6,078 nucleotides of DNA from contig JASLRF010000125.1 in NCBI GenBank assembly GCA_030744095.1, positions 1 to 6,078 on the forward strand. Direction: 5' to 3'. The position numbers were made by a program, and so were the translations under genes. The notes beneath the pieces were generated by a model that was not told the DNA's origin, made no database searches, and saw only the letters and a list, made by a program, of their open reading frames with translations. Within the stretch, counting starts at the first letter, position 1. Every line of letters starts with the position of its first letter. The DNA comes from Pirellulaceae bacterium (lineage in GTDB: Bacteria; Planctomycetota; Planctomycetia; Pirellulales; Pirellulaceae). Shown here in pieces: positions 1-6,078 of the stretch.

Positions 1-1040
1 TATTCCAGCTCGGGGTCTTTGTCCGCATCCGCTTTGCGATACAGGACTGTTGGCAGGAGCGTGACCGCTTCGAATTCCTCGCCCTTGAGGTATTTTAGGA
101 TCTTCTCCACTGTTTGGACTCCCATTCGGTCCGGAAACTGAATGGGGTCGGCAAAGAACTTACCGTCCTTGATGGCCTGTCTGCCTTGTTTTTCGCCATC
201 AAAGGCGACAATGGTGACCTGTTCCGTCTTGCCTGCTTGTTCCAGCGCCGTGTAAGCACCTAAACCCGATGGGTCGTTGATGGCAAATAGACCGGCCAGA
301 TCGGGGTTCGCCTGAATTGCCGCCGACGTAACGCTGAAGCCCAAATTCGGTTCACCGCCACCGTCCTGTTGTCCGACAATCTCGATACGGCCCTTCTCGC
401 GTCCCTTGTTGTAAGCGTCAATCACCTCGCGAAACCCATCTACGCGAAGCACACAAGATTCCGCTTGAAAGTCCACAACAAACACTTTGCCGCCAGTTCC
501 ACCGAGAACTTCGATCATCGCCTCGCCTGCCAGTTTTCCACCACCAAAATTATCTGTCCCCACATGGCCCGCGATCTCAATTCCCTCGGCTACGCACTGC
601 GTATCGCACGTAAAAACTGGGATACCCTGTTCGTTTGCTTTCTTGATACTGGGGCCGGCCGAACGAGAATCGCACGGATTCAACACAATGGCCGCAACTC
701 GCTTGGCGATGAAGGCATCCAGATGTTCTGATTGGGCTTTCACGTCGCTGCCGGCATTCTCGACAATCAGATCAAATCCCGCCGCTTTCGCTTCACGCCG
801 AAGATTGTCCGCGATGATCTGAAAAAATGGATTTCCCATATCCATGGCGGAATACCCAATCGTGCCTCGCTTTTCCGTTGCCGCTGCTGGTGTTCCAGGC
901 TCGGACGGATCCAGCGAACTTGTCTCGGAGTTATCTCCGTCGGTCGAAGTAATGGACACATCCACGCCACTGCCACCGCCGCAGCCGAGCGCAACAAATG
1001 CGACGACTACGATCCACCAGTCAATTCTGTGTTTTCCCAT
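1..1040 (-). CDS. CUT2-type sugar ABC transporter substrate-binding lipoprotein (RbsB-like), 3' end at window edge
   Basis: This is a periplasmic binding protein that would deliver a sugar, of ribose or related type, to a CUT2 ABC importer. My translation gives 346 residues, and the last two bases in the window are TA, so a stop may be the very next base. Residues 1-20 form a short signal peptide with lipobox VALGC and lipidation at Cys20, followed by a Gly/Ser/Thr/Pro linker to about residue 57. The mature fold shows family landmarks in order: NPFF (70-73), NPxDS (121-125), a ligand-type Asp146 in PVFTCD, RVDGF (Arg199), IND (254-256), AFDG (279-282) and QFPDRMG (301-307). The total length fits the family. 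The ATG at 1040 is supported by GGGAG and GAGG motifs just upstream. No permease or ATPase partner is visible, so the substrate is unassigned. Four extra cysteines (123, 145, 149, 196) lie near the pocket loops, which is unusual. Confidence 0.9.
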   Translation of the reverse strand, partial: MGKHRIDWWIVVVAFVALGCGGGSGVDVSITSTDGDNSETSSLDPSEPGTPAAATEKRGTIGYSAMDMGNPFFQIIADNLRREAKAAGFDLIVENAGSDVKAQSEHLDAFIAKRVAAIVLNPCDSRSAGPSIKKANEQGIPVFTCDTQCVAEGIEIAGHVGTDNFGGGKLAGEAMIEVLGGTGGKVFVVDFQAESCVLRVDGFREVIDAYNKGREKGRIEIVGQQDGGGEPNLGFSVTSAAIQANPDLAGLFAINDPSGLGAYTALEQAGKTEQVTIVAFDGEKQGRQAIKDGKFFADPIQFPDRMGVQTVEKILKYLKGEEFEAVTLLPTVLYRKADADKDPELE

Positions 1041-1043
1041 TAT

Positions 1044-1054
1044 CCTCGACTCCC
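1044..1054 (-). promoter_or_regulatory. Shine-Dalgarno region of the sugar-binding lipoprotein
   Basis: On the minus strand the bases before the ATG at 1040 read GGGAGTCGAGGATA. GGGAG ends nine bases from the start codon, a good spacing, and GAGG ends three bases away, which is rather close. This supports the chosen start. It also contrasts with the glycosylase and ATPase genes, which have no comparable motif. Confidence 0.6.
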
Positions 1055-1111
1055 AAATGGTGATTTATGGAACAGTTTGGAATTAAACATGTGAGAGAAT
1101 GGCATCGGTGA

Positions 1112-1129
1112 CCTCGCGATATCGGGAGG
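1112..1129. promoter_or_regulatory. 18-bp near-perfect palindrome, possible operator upstream of the sugar-binding gene
   Basis: The sequence CCTCGCGATATCGGGAGG is an inverted repeat centred at 1120/1121 in which eight of nine base-pair positions match; only the fifth pair is G-G. It lies 71 bp upstream of the sugar-binding lipoprotein start and 37 bp beyond the glycosylase stop. The symmetry and location fit a dimeric repressor or activator site. No T-tract follows on either strand, so an intrinsic terminator is unlikely. No regulator gene is in the window, and the role is an inference. Confidence 0.35.
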
Positions 1130-1166
1130 GATTATCGATTTAAGAAGACAACCAGCTTTCCACCAT

Positions 1167-2018
1167 TTAGGACCGCTTGGGAATCGGCAATTCCATGGCG
1201 TCCAAGAGGATTTGGATATCCTTCCAGGTCTCCGTCTTCGCAGCGGGTTTGCGAAGAAGATAGGCCGGATGGTAGGTCACAACGACCGAGATGCCTTTGT
1301 AGTCATGAATATGGCCTCGCAATCTTCCGACGCTGGTCGTGGTCTCGAGCAGCGATTGGGCGGCGATGGCTCCCAGGCAACAGATAAACTCCGGCTGTAT
1401 TGTCTCCAGCTGCCTTTCGAAGAACTGCCGACAATTGGTGACTTCATCCGGCGCCGGATTGCGGTTGCCCGGCGGACGGCATTTGAGCACATTCAGAATG
1501 TAGATTTCGTCTCGCGTCAGCCCCATCCCTTTGGAGATAATGTCGTTCAGCAATTTGCCGGCGCGACCAACAAACGGTTCGCCCTGCCGATCCTCGTCTG
1601 CCCCTGGCGCTTCGCCGAAGAAGCAGAGCCTCGCCTGCGGGTTTCCCACACCAAACACGGTCTGTGTCCGATTCTCGACGAGCTCGCCACACAATGTGCA
1701 ACGGGCAACCTCGTGCTGAATCAACGCCAACTCTTCTTTGCACTTTGAAAGACTACTCTTGGCTGTGGTTTCTTGGGTGGCGGTTTTCTGGCCGGTGGTC
1801 TTCATTGCAGCGGTCACCTTTGCTGCTGCTTTGGTTGGGGGCAACGCCGGCTCCTTTGCGATCTGAGGCGAATCGACTGCGATTTCGTCAACGGGTTCCT
1901 CCGCCGGATCCTCGATCACCGCGGCTTTGGGCAATTGCAGCACCCCAGCACGCTGCAGGCTTTCGAGCCTTTGCAGGGCGATGCGCTGGATTCGTTGACT
2001 GTCTTCCAATGCGGTCAT
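1167..2018 (-). CDS. Family 4 uracil-DNA glycosylase (Fe-S type) with a low-complexity N-terminal extension
   Basis: The enzyme removes uracil from DNA to start base excision repair of deaminated cytosine, acting in the cytoplasm on the chromosome. The 283-residue product has all family-4 landmarks. The four likely [4Fe-4S] ligands are Cys107 and Cys110 (CTLC), Cys180 (KCRPPGNR) and Cys196, with the 16-residue gap between the last pair matching known members. Motif A is GEAPGADE (135-142), followed by GEPFVGRAG (146-154). Motif B is HPAYLLR (250-256). The catalytic domain starts near residue 95, whereas typical family-4 enzymes are about 200 residues long. Residues 1-30 look like a charged amphipathic helix, and about 35-92 are rich in Ala, Thr, Lys and Glu and probably disordered. 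The ATG at 2018 has no Shine-Dalgarno sequence but directly follows a strong extended -10 box, so the transcript may be leaderless. The neighbouring transporter genes do not suggest a shared role. Confidence 0.95.
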   Translation of the reverse strand: MTALEDSQRIQRIALQRLESLQRAGVLQLPKAAVIEDPAEEPVDEIAVDSPQIAKEPALPPTKAAAKVTAAMKTTGQKTATQETTAKSSLSKCKEELALIQHEVARCTLCGELVENRTQTVFGVGNPQARLCFFGEAPGADEDRQGEPFVGRAGKLLNDIISKGMGLTRDEIYILNVLKCRPPGNRNPAPDEVTNCRQFFERQLETIQPEFICCLGAIAAQSLLETTTSVGRLRGHIHDYKGISVVVTYHPAYLLRKPAAKTETWKDIQILLDAMELPIPKRS

Positions 2019-2033
2019 GCGAATAGTATATCA
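2019..2033 (-). promoter_or_regulatory. Extended -10 promoter, possibly leaderless, for the glycosylase gene
   Basis: Read on the minus strand the sequence is TGATATACTATTCGC followed directly by the ATG. TG, one base, then TATACT (2030-2025) matches the extended -10 form with five of six hexamer bases. Six bases (2024-2019) separate the hexamer from the A of the start codon, so normal initiation spacing would place +1 at or within a base or so of the ATG. I found no -35 match at about 17 bp, and no Shine-Dalgarno sequence precedes the start. This is a motif-based prediction only. Confidence 0.45.
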
Positions 2034-2071
2034 GTGCAAGACTGAGACCCGCCAGCACAGCAACCCGACCG

Positions 2072-4324
2072 TCAACTGGCCTCGCTACGCTGAACCGCTG
2101 ACGTCGCTGTCTTATCCTTCTTCGTTGCCAGCCACACCAAGGCAACGCCGCCGACAGCAACCGCCGCTGCCGTTGCCAGCCAGGCCAGCGGCATATGATC
2201 TGTCTCTTGGATCCCCCATCCCCTCGCCGCTAACTCGTCCCGATAGTACAAGATCGTCAACAAGAGACCGTTGTGGCAGGTGTGTAAGAGCATTCCTGGA
2301 AGCACGCTGCCGCCTCGGAAGCAGATCCATCCGAGCACTAATCCCATAATTGCGCTGGGCACAAAGCGCTCCACTGAGAGCGCGTTTGTGGTAACCACAT
2401 GGAAAGCTCCGAACAGCATCGCCGACACGACGACCGTCTTCCAGGGACGCATCGTTTGGCGCAGGGCGCTGAACAAGTACCCGCGAAAGAAGAACTCTTC
2501 GCAAACGGCCGGGATCACTGCCAGCGTCAAGAGCATGATGATCAACGGCACCTGTCGCAAACGCTCGATCTGTACCTGCGCCGCCGCGATCTGTTCCTCC
2601 CCCAGCGAGCTGAGACCGAGAACCTTCTGTATCAGAAAGATCTCGTGCGCGAACGGCCAGATGGAAACACCCAGAACAATTGCGCCCAAGAACGCGAGGA
2701 TCGCTGCCGGCGACAACTGAAATCCACTGCGAATGCGCACCTTTTGTGCAAACGCAAACAGCATCGGCAGCCCGACAAACAAGACGATCAGAGCGACAGA
2801 CGCCAGCCCAAGCCACAATGTCATACTCACTTCAGCATAAGTGCGTAGTGAGTTCGAGACCAGAAAATTAGCGGGAAACAGCAACGCTAAACATGACATG
2901 GCACCGGCCATCGTCGGGGCGGAACGCGATTGGCTCGGCCGGCGCCAAAGGTCCGACCAGGTCCCTTCGCTGCCGTACAAGATCGCGTCGGAACCGAAGA
3001 CCCTGGCCGCCAAAGCCAGCGCGGCGATCGCGTACAAAATCGTTGATAAGACAGCCACAGTCGCCAGCATTGGATCAACTTTCGACTCGAACATATCCCG
3101 CGCCAACAACACCACGTTGACCAACGGCGTGATCGCCAGTATGCCGTTGAACTTGATTTCCGGCACGAGGCTCACGATGCCCGGCGCCAACGCCAGCAGC
3201 ATTACGGGTATCAAGTAGGCCTGGGCTTCTTTGAAACTCCGAGCGAAACTGGTCAGCGCCAACAAGATGGCGGAAAAGAATGTAGCGAACAGAATCAGCA
3301 ACGCAAAAACTTGCGAGACCAGCAACGGCGACAGACCTTCGTCGCCAAACAACGTTGGAACGAGCCCGGTGACCGTCAGCGTCACAGACATCGCCACCAA
3401 ATTGGCCGTCGCCGTGAACAATGCCACGGTCAACACCGCAACGTACTTTGCAATCAAGAGTCCCAAGCGCGGCACCGGCGCGGCCATCAACGTTTCCATC
3501 GTGCCGCGTTCACGTTCACCCGCCGTCAGATCAATTGCCGGATAGACCGCGCCTGTAATCGTCATCAAGATCAAGATCAACGGCACAATTATCGTCAAAG
3601 AGAAACCGGAACCAGTCGGACCTACGGTCGAATGAACCACGTTTGTCGGTAACTCTGTCCGATAATTCAATCTGCCTAGCGTCCGCCGGACATCCCGATT
3701 CGCCAACACGTCGTGAATATACTGCTCGTTGATGGCATTCAAGCGTTTCTCGATGAACTGTACACCGGTCGCGCTCAATTGCTTTTCTTCGCGATAGATC
3801 AACTCCCATTGAAGCGTTTGACTTGGCTGGTCGTCGGTCGGTGGGCGGATGACAATCCCCACGTCGACGGCCCCTTCTGCAACTCGACCACGCAGCCCTT
3901 CTGTCTCGATAAGCTTGATGTTGGGTTCCTGCGCAGCTCCCGGCAAGACAGGATAATTCTCCCTTCCGGCGGCTGGTCGAGTCGCGACCTCGCCTCGGCT
4001 ATTGAGTATCGCCTCACCCTTGGAGAGATAGTGACTCAATGTCTCGGCTGCAGCCTCGGATTCAACTCCGACATAGACCTCGATCTCAGAGGCCGATTGC
4101 GGTGAGTTTGTCAGGAATCTGGCAAATATCATGTACAACAGAATGTTGACAAGCAGCGGCATGAACACGAGTGTGATGATCGTTCGACGGTCACGAAGAA
4201 TCTCCCGCAACTCTTTCAAGCACAGCCGACCTAACCGGCCAACGGTGGTTCGCTGGATGCGCACCAGAGCAGCTGAGTTCGGCGTTGTCGCTTCGTTGCC
4301 GTTGGTTTCGGGCTGGCTATTCAT
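2072..4324 (-). CDS. ABC-2 type (NatB-like) permease fused to a CPBP intramembrane metalloprotease
   Basis: This 750-residue membrane protein has two halves. Residues 30-445 form an ABC-2 exporter permease: a cytoplasmic start with KELREILRDRRT (37-48), a first membrane helix at about 49-70, a large extracytoplasmic region to about 240, then five or six helices with the cytoplasmic element TAGERERGTMETLMAAP (267-283), typical of NatB-like permeases. A hydrophilic link (445-470) leads to further helices (about 472-560) and a CPBP (CAAX/ABI-type) protease core with the expected motifs: EExxxR (Glu609, Glu610, Arg614), FxxxH (Phe638, His642) and HxxxN (His681, Asn685). All catalytic-type residues are present, so the protease half looks active. 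A last helix lies near 712-733. The frame is open throughout, so the fusion is genuine in this sequence. The gene starts 36 bp after the ATPase, its evident partner, and has only a weak GAG upstream. The exported substrate and the protease target are unknown; NatAB in Bacillus exports sodium. Confidence 0.93.
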   Translation of the reverse strand: MNSQPETNGNEATTPNSAALVRIQRTTVGRLGRLCLKELREILRDRRTIITLVFMPLLVNILLYMIFARFLTNSPQSASEIEVYVGVESEAAAETLSHYLSKGEAILNSRGEVATRPAAGRENYPVLPGAAQEPNIKLIETEGLRGRVAEGAVDVGIVIRPPTDDQPSQTLQWELIYREEKQLSATGVQFIEKRLNAINEQYIHDVLANRDVRRTLGRLNYRTELPTNVVHSTVGPTGSGFSLTIIVPLILILMTITGAVYPAIDLTAGERERGTMETLMAAPVPRLGLLIAKYVAVLTVALFTATANLVAMSVTLTVTGLVPTLFGDEGLSPLLVSQVFALLILFATFFSAILLALTSFARSFKEAQAYLIPVMLLALAPGIVSLVPEIKFNGILAITPLVNVVLLARDMFESKVDPMLATVAVLSTILYAIAALALAARVFGSDAILYGSEGTWSDLWRRPSQSRSAPTMAGAMSCLALLFPANFLVSNSLRTYAEVSMTLWLGLASVALIVLFVGLPMLFAFAQKVRIRSGFQLSPAAILAFLGAIVLGVSIWPFAHEIFLIQKVLGLSSLGEEQIAAAQVQIERLRQVPLIIMLLTLAVIPAVCEEFFFRGYLFSALRQTMRPWKTVVVSAMLFGAFHVVTTNALSVERFVPSAIMGLVLGWICFRGGSVLPGMLLHTCHNGLLLTILYYRDELAARGWGIQETDHMPLAWLATAAAVAVGGVALVWLATKKDKTATSAVQRSEAS

Positions 4325-4360
4325 GTGGAGCTCGCAATGCGCCGAACGGCGGTCGTGCGT

Positions 4361-5143
4361 TCAATCCGTCATCTCGATGGCAAACAGAGGATCGGGATCG
4401 GCCATTGCCTGTTGGTCGCGTTTCAAGAAACTTAGGAACATCTCGACCAATGTCTCGCAGCCGGTCGCGGACCGCAATTCATCAAGTGTCCCTTCGTGCA
4501 ACAAGCGGCCTTGATGCAACAGGCCAAAGCGGTCGCACAGACGCTGCGCTTCGTCCAGCCGATGCGTGCTAACCATAACTGCCTTTCCCTGTTCGCGCAA
4601 CAGATCGATGTAATCGAAGACGACCTCGCTGCCGATCACATCGAGACCGCGCGTGGGTTCGTCCAACAGCATCACGGGAGGATCGTGGATCAAGGCGCGA
4701 ACCAACGTCACGCGTTGGCGTTGCCCCGTACTCAAATAAGCGCAACGGCGATCCAGAAGACCGTCAATCTCCATAATCTGGCTCAAGCGTTCCAAGCGTT
4801 CTTTTGCCGTTACGGTTGGAACGCCGTACAGGTCGGCAAAAAACAGCAACATTTCGCGCACCGACAGCCAGGGATAAACGCCGTCGCTGGCGGATACCAG
4901 GCCCAGTCGCGACTTAACCTCGTCAGGTGCCTTGGAAGTCCGATAGCCCCCAACCTCGGCATACCCCGAATCGGGTGTGAGCAAGCCGATGATCATTCGG
5001 AGCGTAGTCGTCTTGCCGGCTCCGTTGGGGCCGAGCAAGCCGTAAACTTCGCCCTTAGCTACGGAAAACGACAGACCGTCGACGGCCAGAATCTTCTGAC
5101 CACCCGATTCAAATCGTTTCACGAGTTGGCAGACTTCGATCAT
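4361..5143 (-). CDS. ABC transporter ATP-binding protein, NatA-like
   Basis: This is the nucleotide-binding subunit that would power the fused permease encoded next, 36 bp downstream. The 260-residue product has Walker [10 protein letters not shown] (38-46), signature LSTGQ (137-141) in place of the classical LSGGQ, Walker B VMLLDE (157-162), D-loop GLD (166-168) and the switch His194 in VSTH. The Q-loop region (81-90, [10 protein letters not shown]) has no glutamine; NatA-type ATPases also tend to diverge here. The closing segment, about 228-260, is a short C-terminal tail. I chose the ATG at 5143 because [11 protein letters not shown] matches the normal N-terminus of the family. An in-frame ATG at 5269 would add 42 non-homologous residues and overlap the upstream gene by over 80 bp. 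No clear Shine-Dalgarno sequence is present. Na+ or drug export is possible by analogy, but the substrate is not shown by the sequence. Confidence 0.92.
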   Translation of the reverse strand: MIEVCQLVKRFESGGQKILAVDGLSFSVAKGEVYGLLGPNGAGKTTTLRMIIGLLTPDSGYAEVGGYRTSKAPDEVKSRLGLVSASDGVYPWLSVREMLLFFADLYGVPTVTAKERLERLSQIMEIDGLLDRRCAYLSTGQRQRVTLVRALIHDPPVMLLDEPTRGLDVIGSEVVFDYIDLLREQGKAVMVSTHRLDEAQRLCDRFGLLHQGRLLHEGTLDELRSATGCETLVEMFLSFLKRDQQAMADPDPLFAIEMTD

Positions 5144-5153
5144 ATGTGGGCGA

Positions 5154-5181
5154 ATTGTAGAGCCACATTGGAAAGAGGCAA
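5154..5181 (-). promoter_or_regulatory. Candidate sigma70-type promoter for the ATPase-permease unit
   Basis: On the minus strand TTGCCT (5181-5176) and TACAAT (5159-5154) are separated by 16 bp. The -10 hexamer matches consensus at five of six bases and the -35 at four. The site fills the gap between the metal-binding gene and the ATPase gene. Normal spacing would start transcription about four bases before the ATG at 5143, leaving almost no leader. It would allow the exporter to be expressed independently of the metal-binding gene. Moderate to low confidence, since short matches occur by chance. Confidence 0.35.
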
Positions 5182-5187
5182 CGCGCC

Positions 5188-6078
5188 TTATCCAGGAAAG
5201 ATGGTCATTAGCCGCTGAATGTTGTCCGTCATGACCTGGAAATAGTCCTCGGCGGGCTGATTCCCACAAGGTTCAAACACAATGCAAGTCACACCGATCG
5301 CAGCCAGTCTTTCGGCGGTTTCGGGTCGGGGGGCTGCTTCCCATAACATCCACTTCGACGGATGCGATTCGAGCAACTGGGAGATTGACTCCCATTCTTT
5401 GGCCTCGGGCACTTCATCCGGTTCCCAGTGCACGCTCTTCATGTTCCAGCCACACCGACGTGCCAAGTACTGATACACGGGGTGCGAAGCCAACAAGGGT
5501 TCGTCCTGATAATGCGTGGCGACCTCTTCCAACTGCTGATCCAACAGTTCGAGTTTCGCTTGGAGCTGACGAAAGTTCGTGTCCAGTGTTTGCTCGCTCG
5601 CCGGAAGCAGTTCGACGAGCGATTCGTGAACGCGTTGGGCCTGCAACATGGCCAGCTGCGGATCGAGCCAGGTGGTGAAGGCGAAGCCTTGATGCGAATG
5701 GTCACCACCCGGGCCATGACTGTGAACCACGCCATCGTCAAAGCGAATCAGCTTATCCGCAAACGACTTTGCCGTGTCCACCAGACGCGAATCGGGCAGC
5801 GAGACCTGTTGTGTCCACCTGGCGTACCCAGCCCCGTTCAAGAATATCAAGTCCGCCTGTTGAAACTGTGCAACGGTGGCATCATCCGGTTTCCAAAATG
5901 CAGGATCCACCTCCGGTGGGACGGGAAACTCGACGTCGACCAGCTCGCCCCCAATGCGTCTGGCGAAATACTCAAGCGGGTAGTTGACGACAAAGACTTT
6001 GGGCTTCCCCTGCCTGGCTGACGGATTGCTTCCGGCAGAATAATCGCCGCTGGATGTCGACACGGGTCTGCAAGCAAC
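5188..6078 (-). CDS. Metal-ion ABC transporter substrate-binding lipoprotein (TroA/ZnuA-like), 5' end outside the window
   Basis: This is a cluster A-1-type metal-binding lipoprotein, expected to capture zinc, manganese or a similar ion outside the cytoplasmic membrane. The frame is open to the right edge, and 296 residues are visible. The first codons read Val-Ala-Cys, the end of a lipobox, so the signal peptide lies beyond the edge and the Cys at 6072-6070 is the likely lipidation site; an in-frame GTG at 6063 lies inside the mature protein. Counting that GTG as residue 1, family landmarks are [14 protein letters not shown] (27-40), the [14 protein letters not shown] stretch (70-83), a His-rich loop with His114, 116, 122 and 124, TWLDP (131-135), [11 protein letters not shown] (193-203) and VFEPCG (262-267). 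The usual first ligand (DPH) is DPAFW here and the usual His before WLDP is Thr; only the His194 position is kept. No permease or ATPase of the metal-uptake type is in view. The ion is uncertain. Confidence 0.88.
   Translation of the reverse strand, partial: VACRPVSTSSGDYSAGSNPSARQGKPKVFVVNYPLEYFARRIGGELVDVEFPVPPEVDPAFWKPDDATVAQFQQADLIFLNGAGYARWTQQVSLPDSRLVDTAKSFADKLIRFDDGVVHSHGPGGDHSHQGFAFTTWLDPQLAMLQAQRVHESLVELLPASEQTLDTNFRQLQAKLELLDQQLEEVATHYQDEPLLASHPVYQYLARRCGWNMKSVHWEPDEVPEAKEWESISQLLESHPSKWMLWEAAPRPETAERLAAIGVTCIVFEPCGNQPAEDYFQVMTDNIQRLMTIFPG

Noticed and set aside
1053..1080. Inverted repeat CCAAA...TTTGG as a hairpin or operator
   Set aside because: Only five base pairs around an 18-base loop, and it overlaps the likely promoter and ribosome-site region; chance is sufficient.
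369..1094. Overlapping short plus-strand frames
   Set aside because: They are antisense to the sugar-binding lipoprotein, which runs in an unbroken frame from 1040 to the left edge with all family motifs.
1112..1129. Intrinsic terminator after the glycosylase gene
   Set aside because: The stem is plausible but no T-tract follows on either strand.
1212..1748. 178-codon open frame on the plus strand
   Set aside because: Antisense to the glycosylase catalytic domain, whose motifs are complete; the product has no recognisable features.
2034..2071. Terminator between the permease and glycosylase genes
   Set aside because: I found no stable stem with a T-tract after the permease stop, so read-through remains possible.
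4496..5218. 240-codon open frame on the plus strand
   Set aside because: It lies antisense to the ATPase gene, which has strong motif support, and its translation shows no recognisable domain; it is a shadow of that gene's codon bias.
4361..5269. Longer ATPase reading with a start at 5269
   Set aside because: The 42 extra residues do not resemble any ABC ATPase N-terminus and overlap the coding end of the metal-binding gene; the ATG at 5143 fits the family.
5428..6021. 197-codon open frame on the plus strand
   Set aside because: Antisense to the metal-binding gene, with no domain or plausible start context.

Overview
All five genes in this window lie on the minus strand. From right to left (transcription order) they are a metal-ion substrate-binding lipoprotein, an ABC ATPase, an ABC-2 permease fused to a CPBP intramembrane protease, a family-4 uracil-DNA glycosylase, and a sugar-binding lipoprotein. 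Both end genes are cut by the window. The moderately high GC, the permease/CPBP fusion and the low-complexity N-terminal extension on the glycosylase suggest a planctomycete, probably near Pirellulaceae. This is an inference from gene character; no marker gene is present.

Layout. At 6078-5188 is a TroA/ZnuA-like solute-binding lipoprotein whose signal peptide starts beyond the right edge. After 44 bp comes a NatA-type ATPase (5143-4361). It is followed after 36 bp by a 750-residue permease (4324-2072) carrying an ABC-2/NatB-like half and a complete CPBP (CAAX/ABI-type) protease half. These two form one exporter-like unit. After a 53-bp gap with a strong extended -10 box comes the Fe-S uracil-DNA glycosylase (2018-1167). 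A 126-bp gap with an 18-bp near-palindrome precedes the CUT2-type sugar-binding lipoprotein (1040-1), whose frame is open to the left edge and ends there or just beyond.

How the genes fit together. The ATPase and fused permease are a clear pair. The metal-binding and sugar-binding lipoproteins have no transport partners inside the window, so those would have to lie outside it or elsewhere. The glycosylase is a stand-alone DNA repair gene. The most notable features are the permease-protease fusion, the metal-binding protein that lacks two of the usual histidine ligands, and two genes (glycosylase and ATPase) without a clear Shine-Dalgarno sequence whose best promoter boxes would start transcripts at or within a few bases of the start codon. 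I see no RNA genes, mobile elements, CRISPR arrays or convincing intrinsic terminators. No stretch over 300 bases is without a gene.
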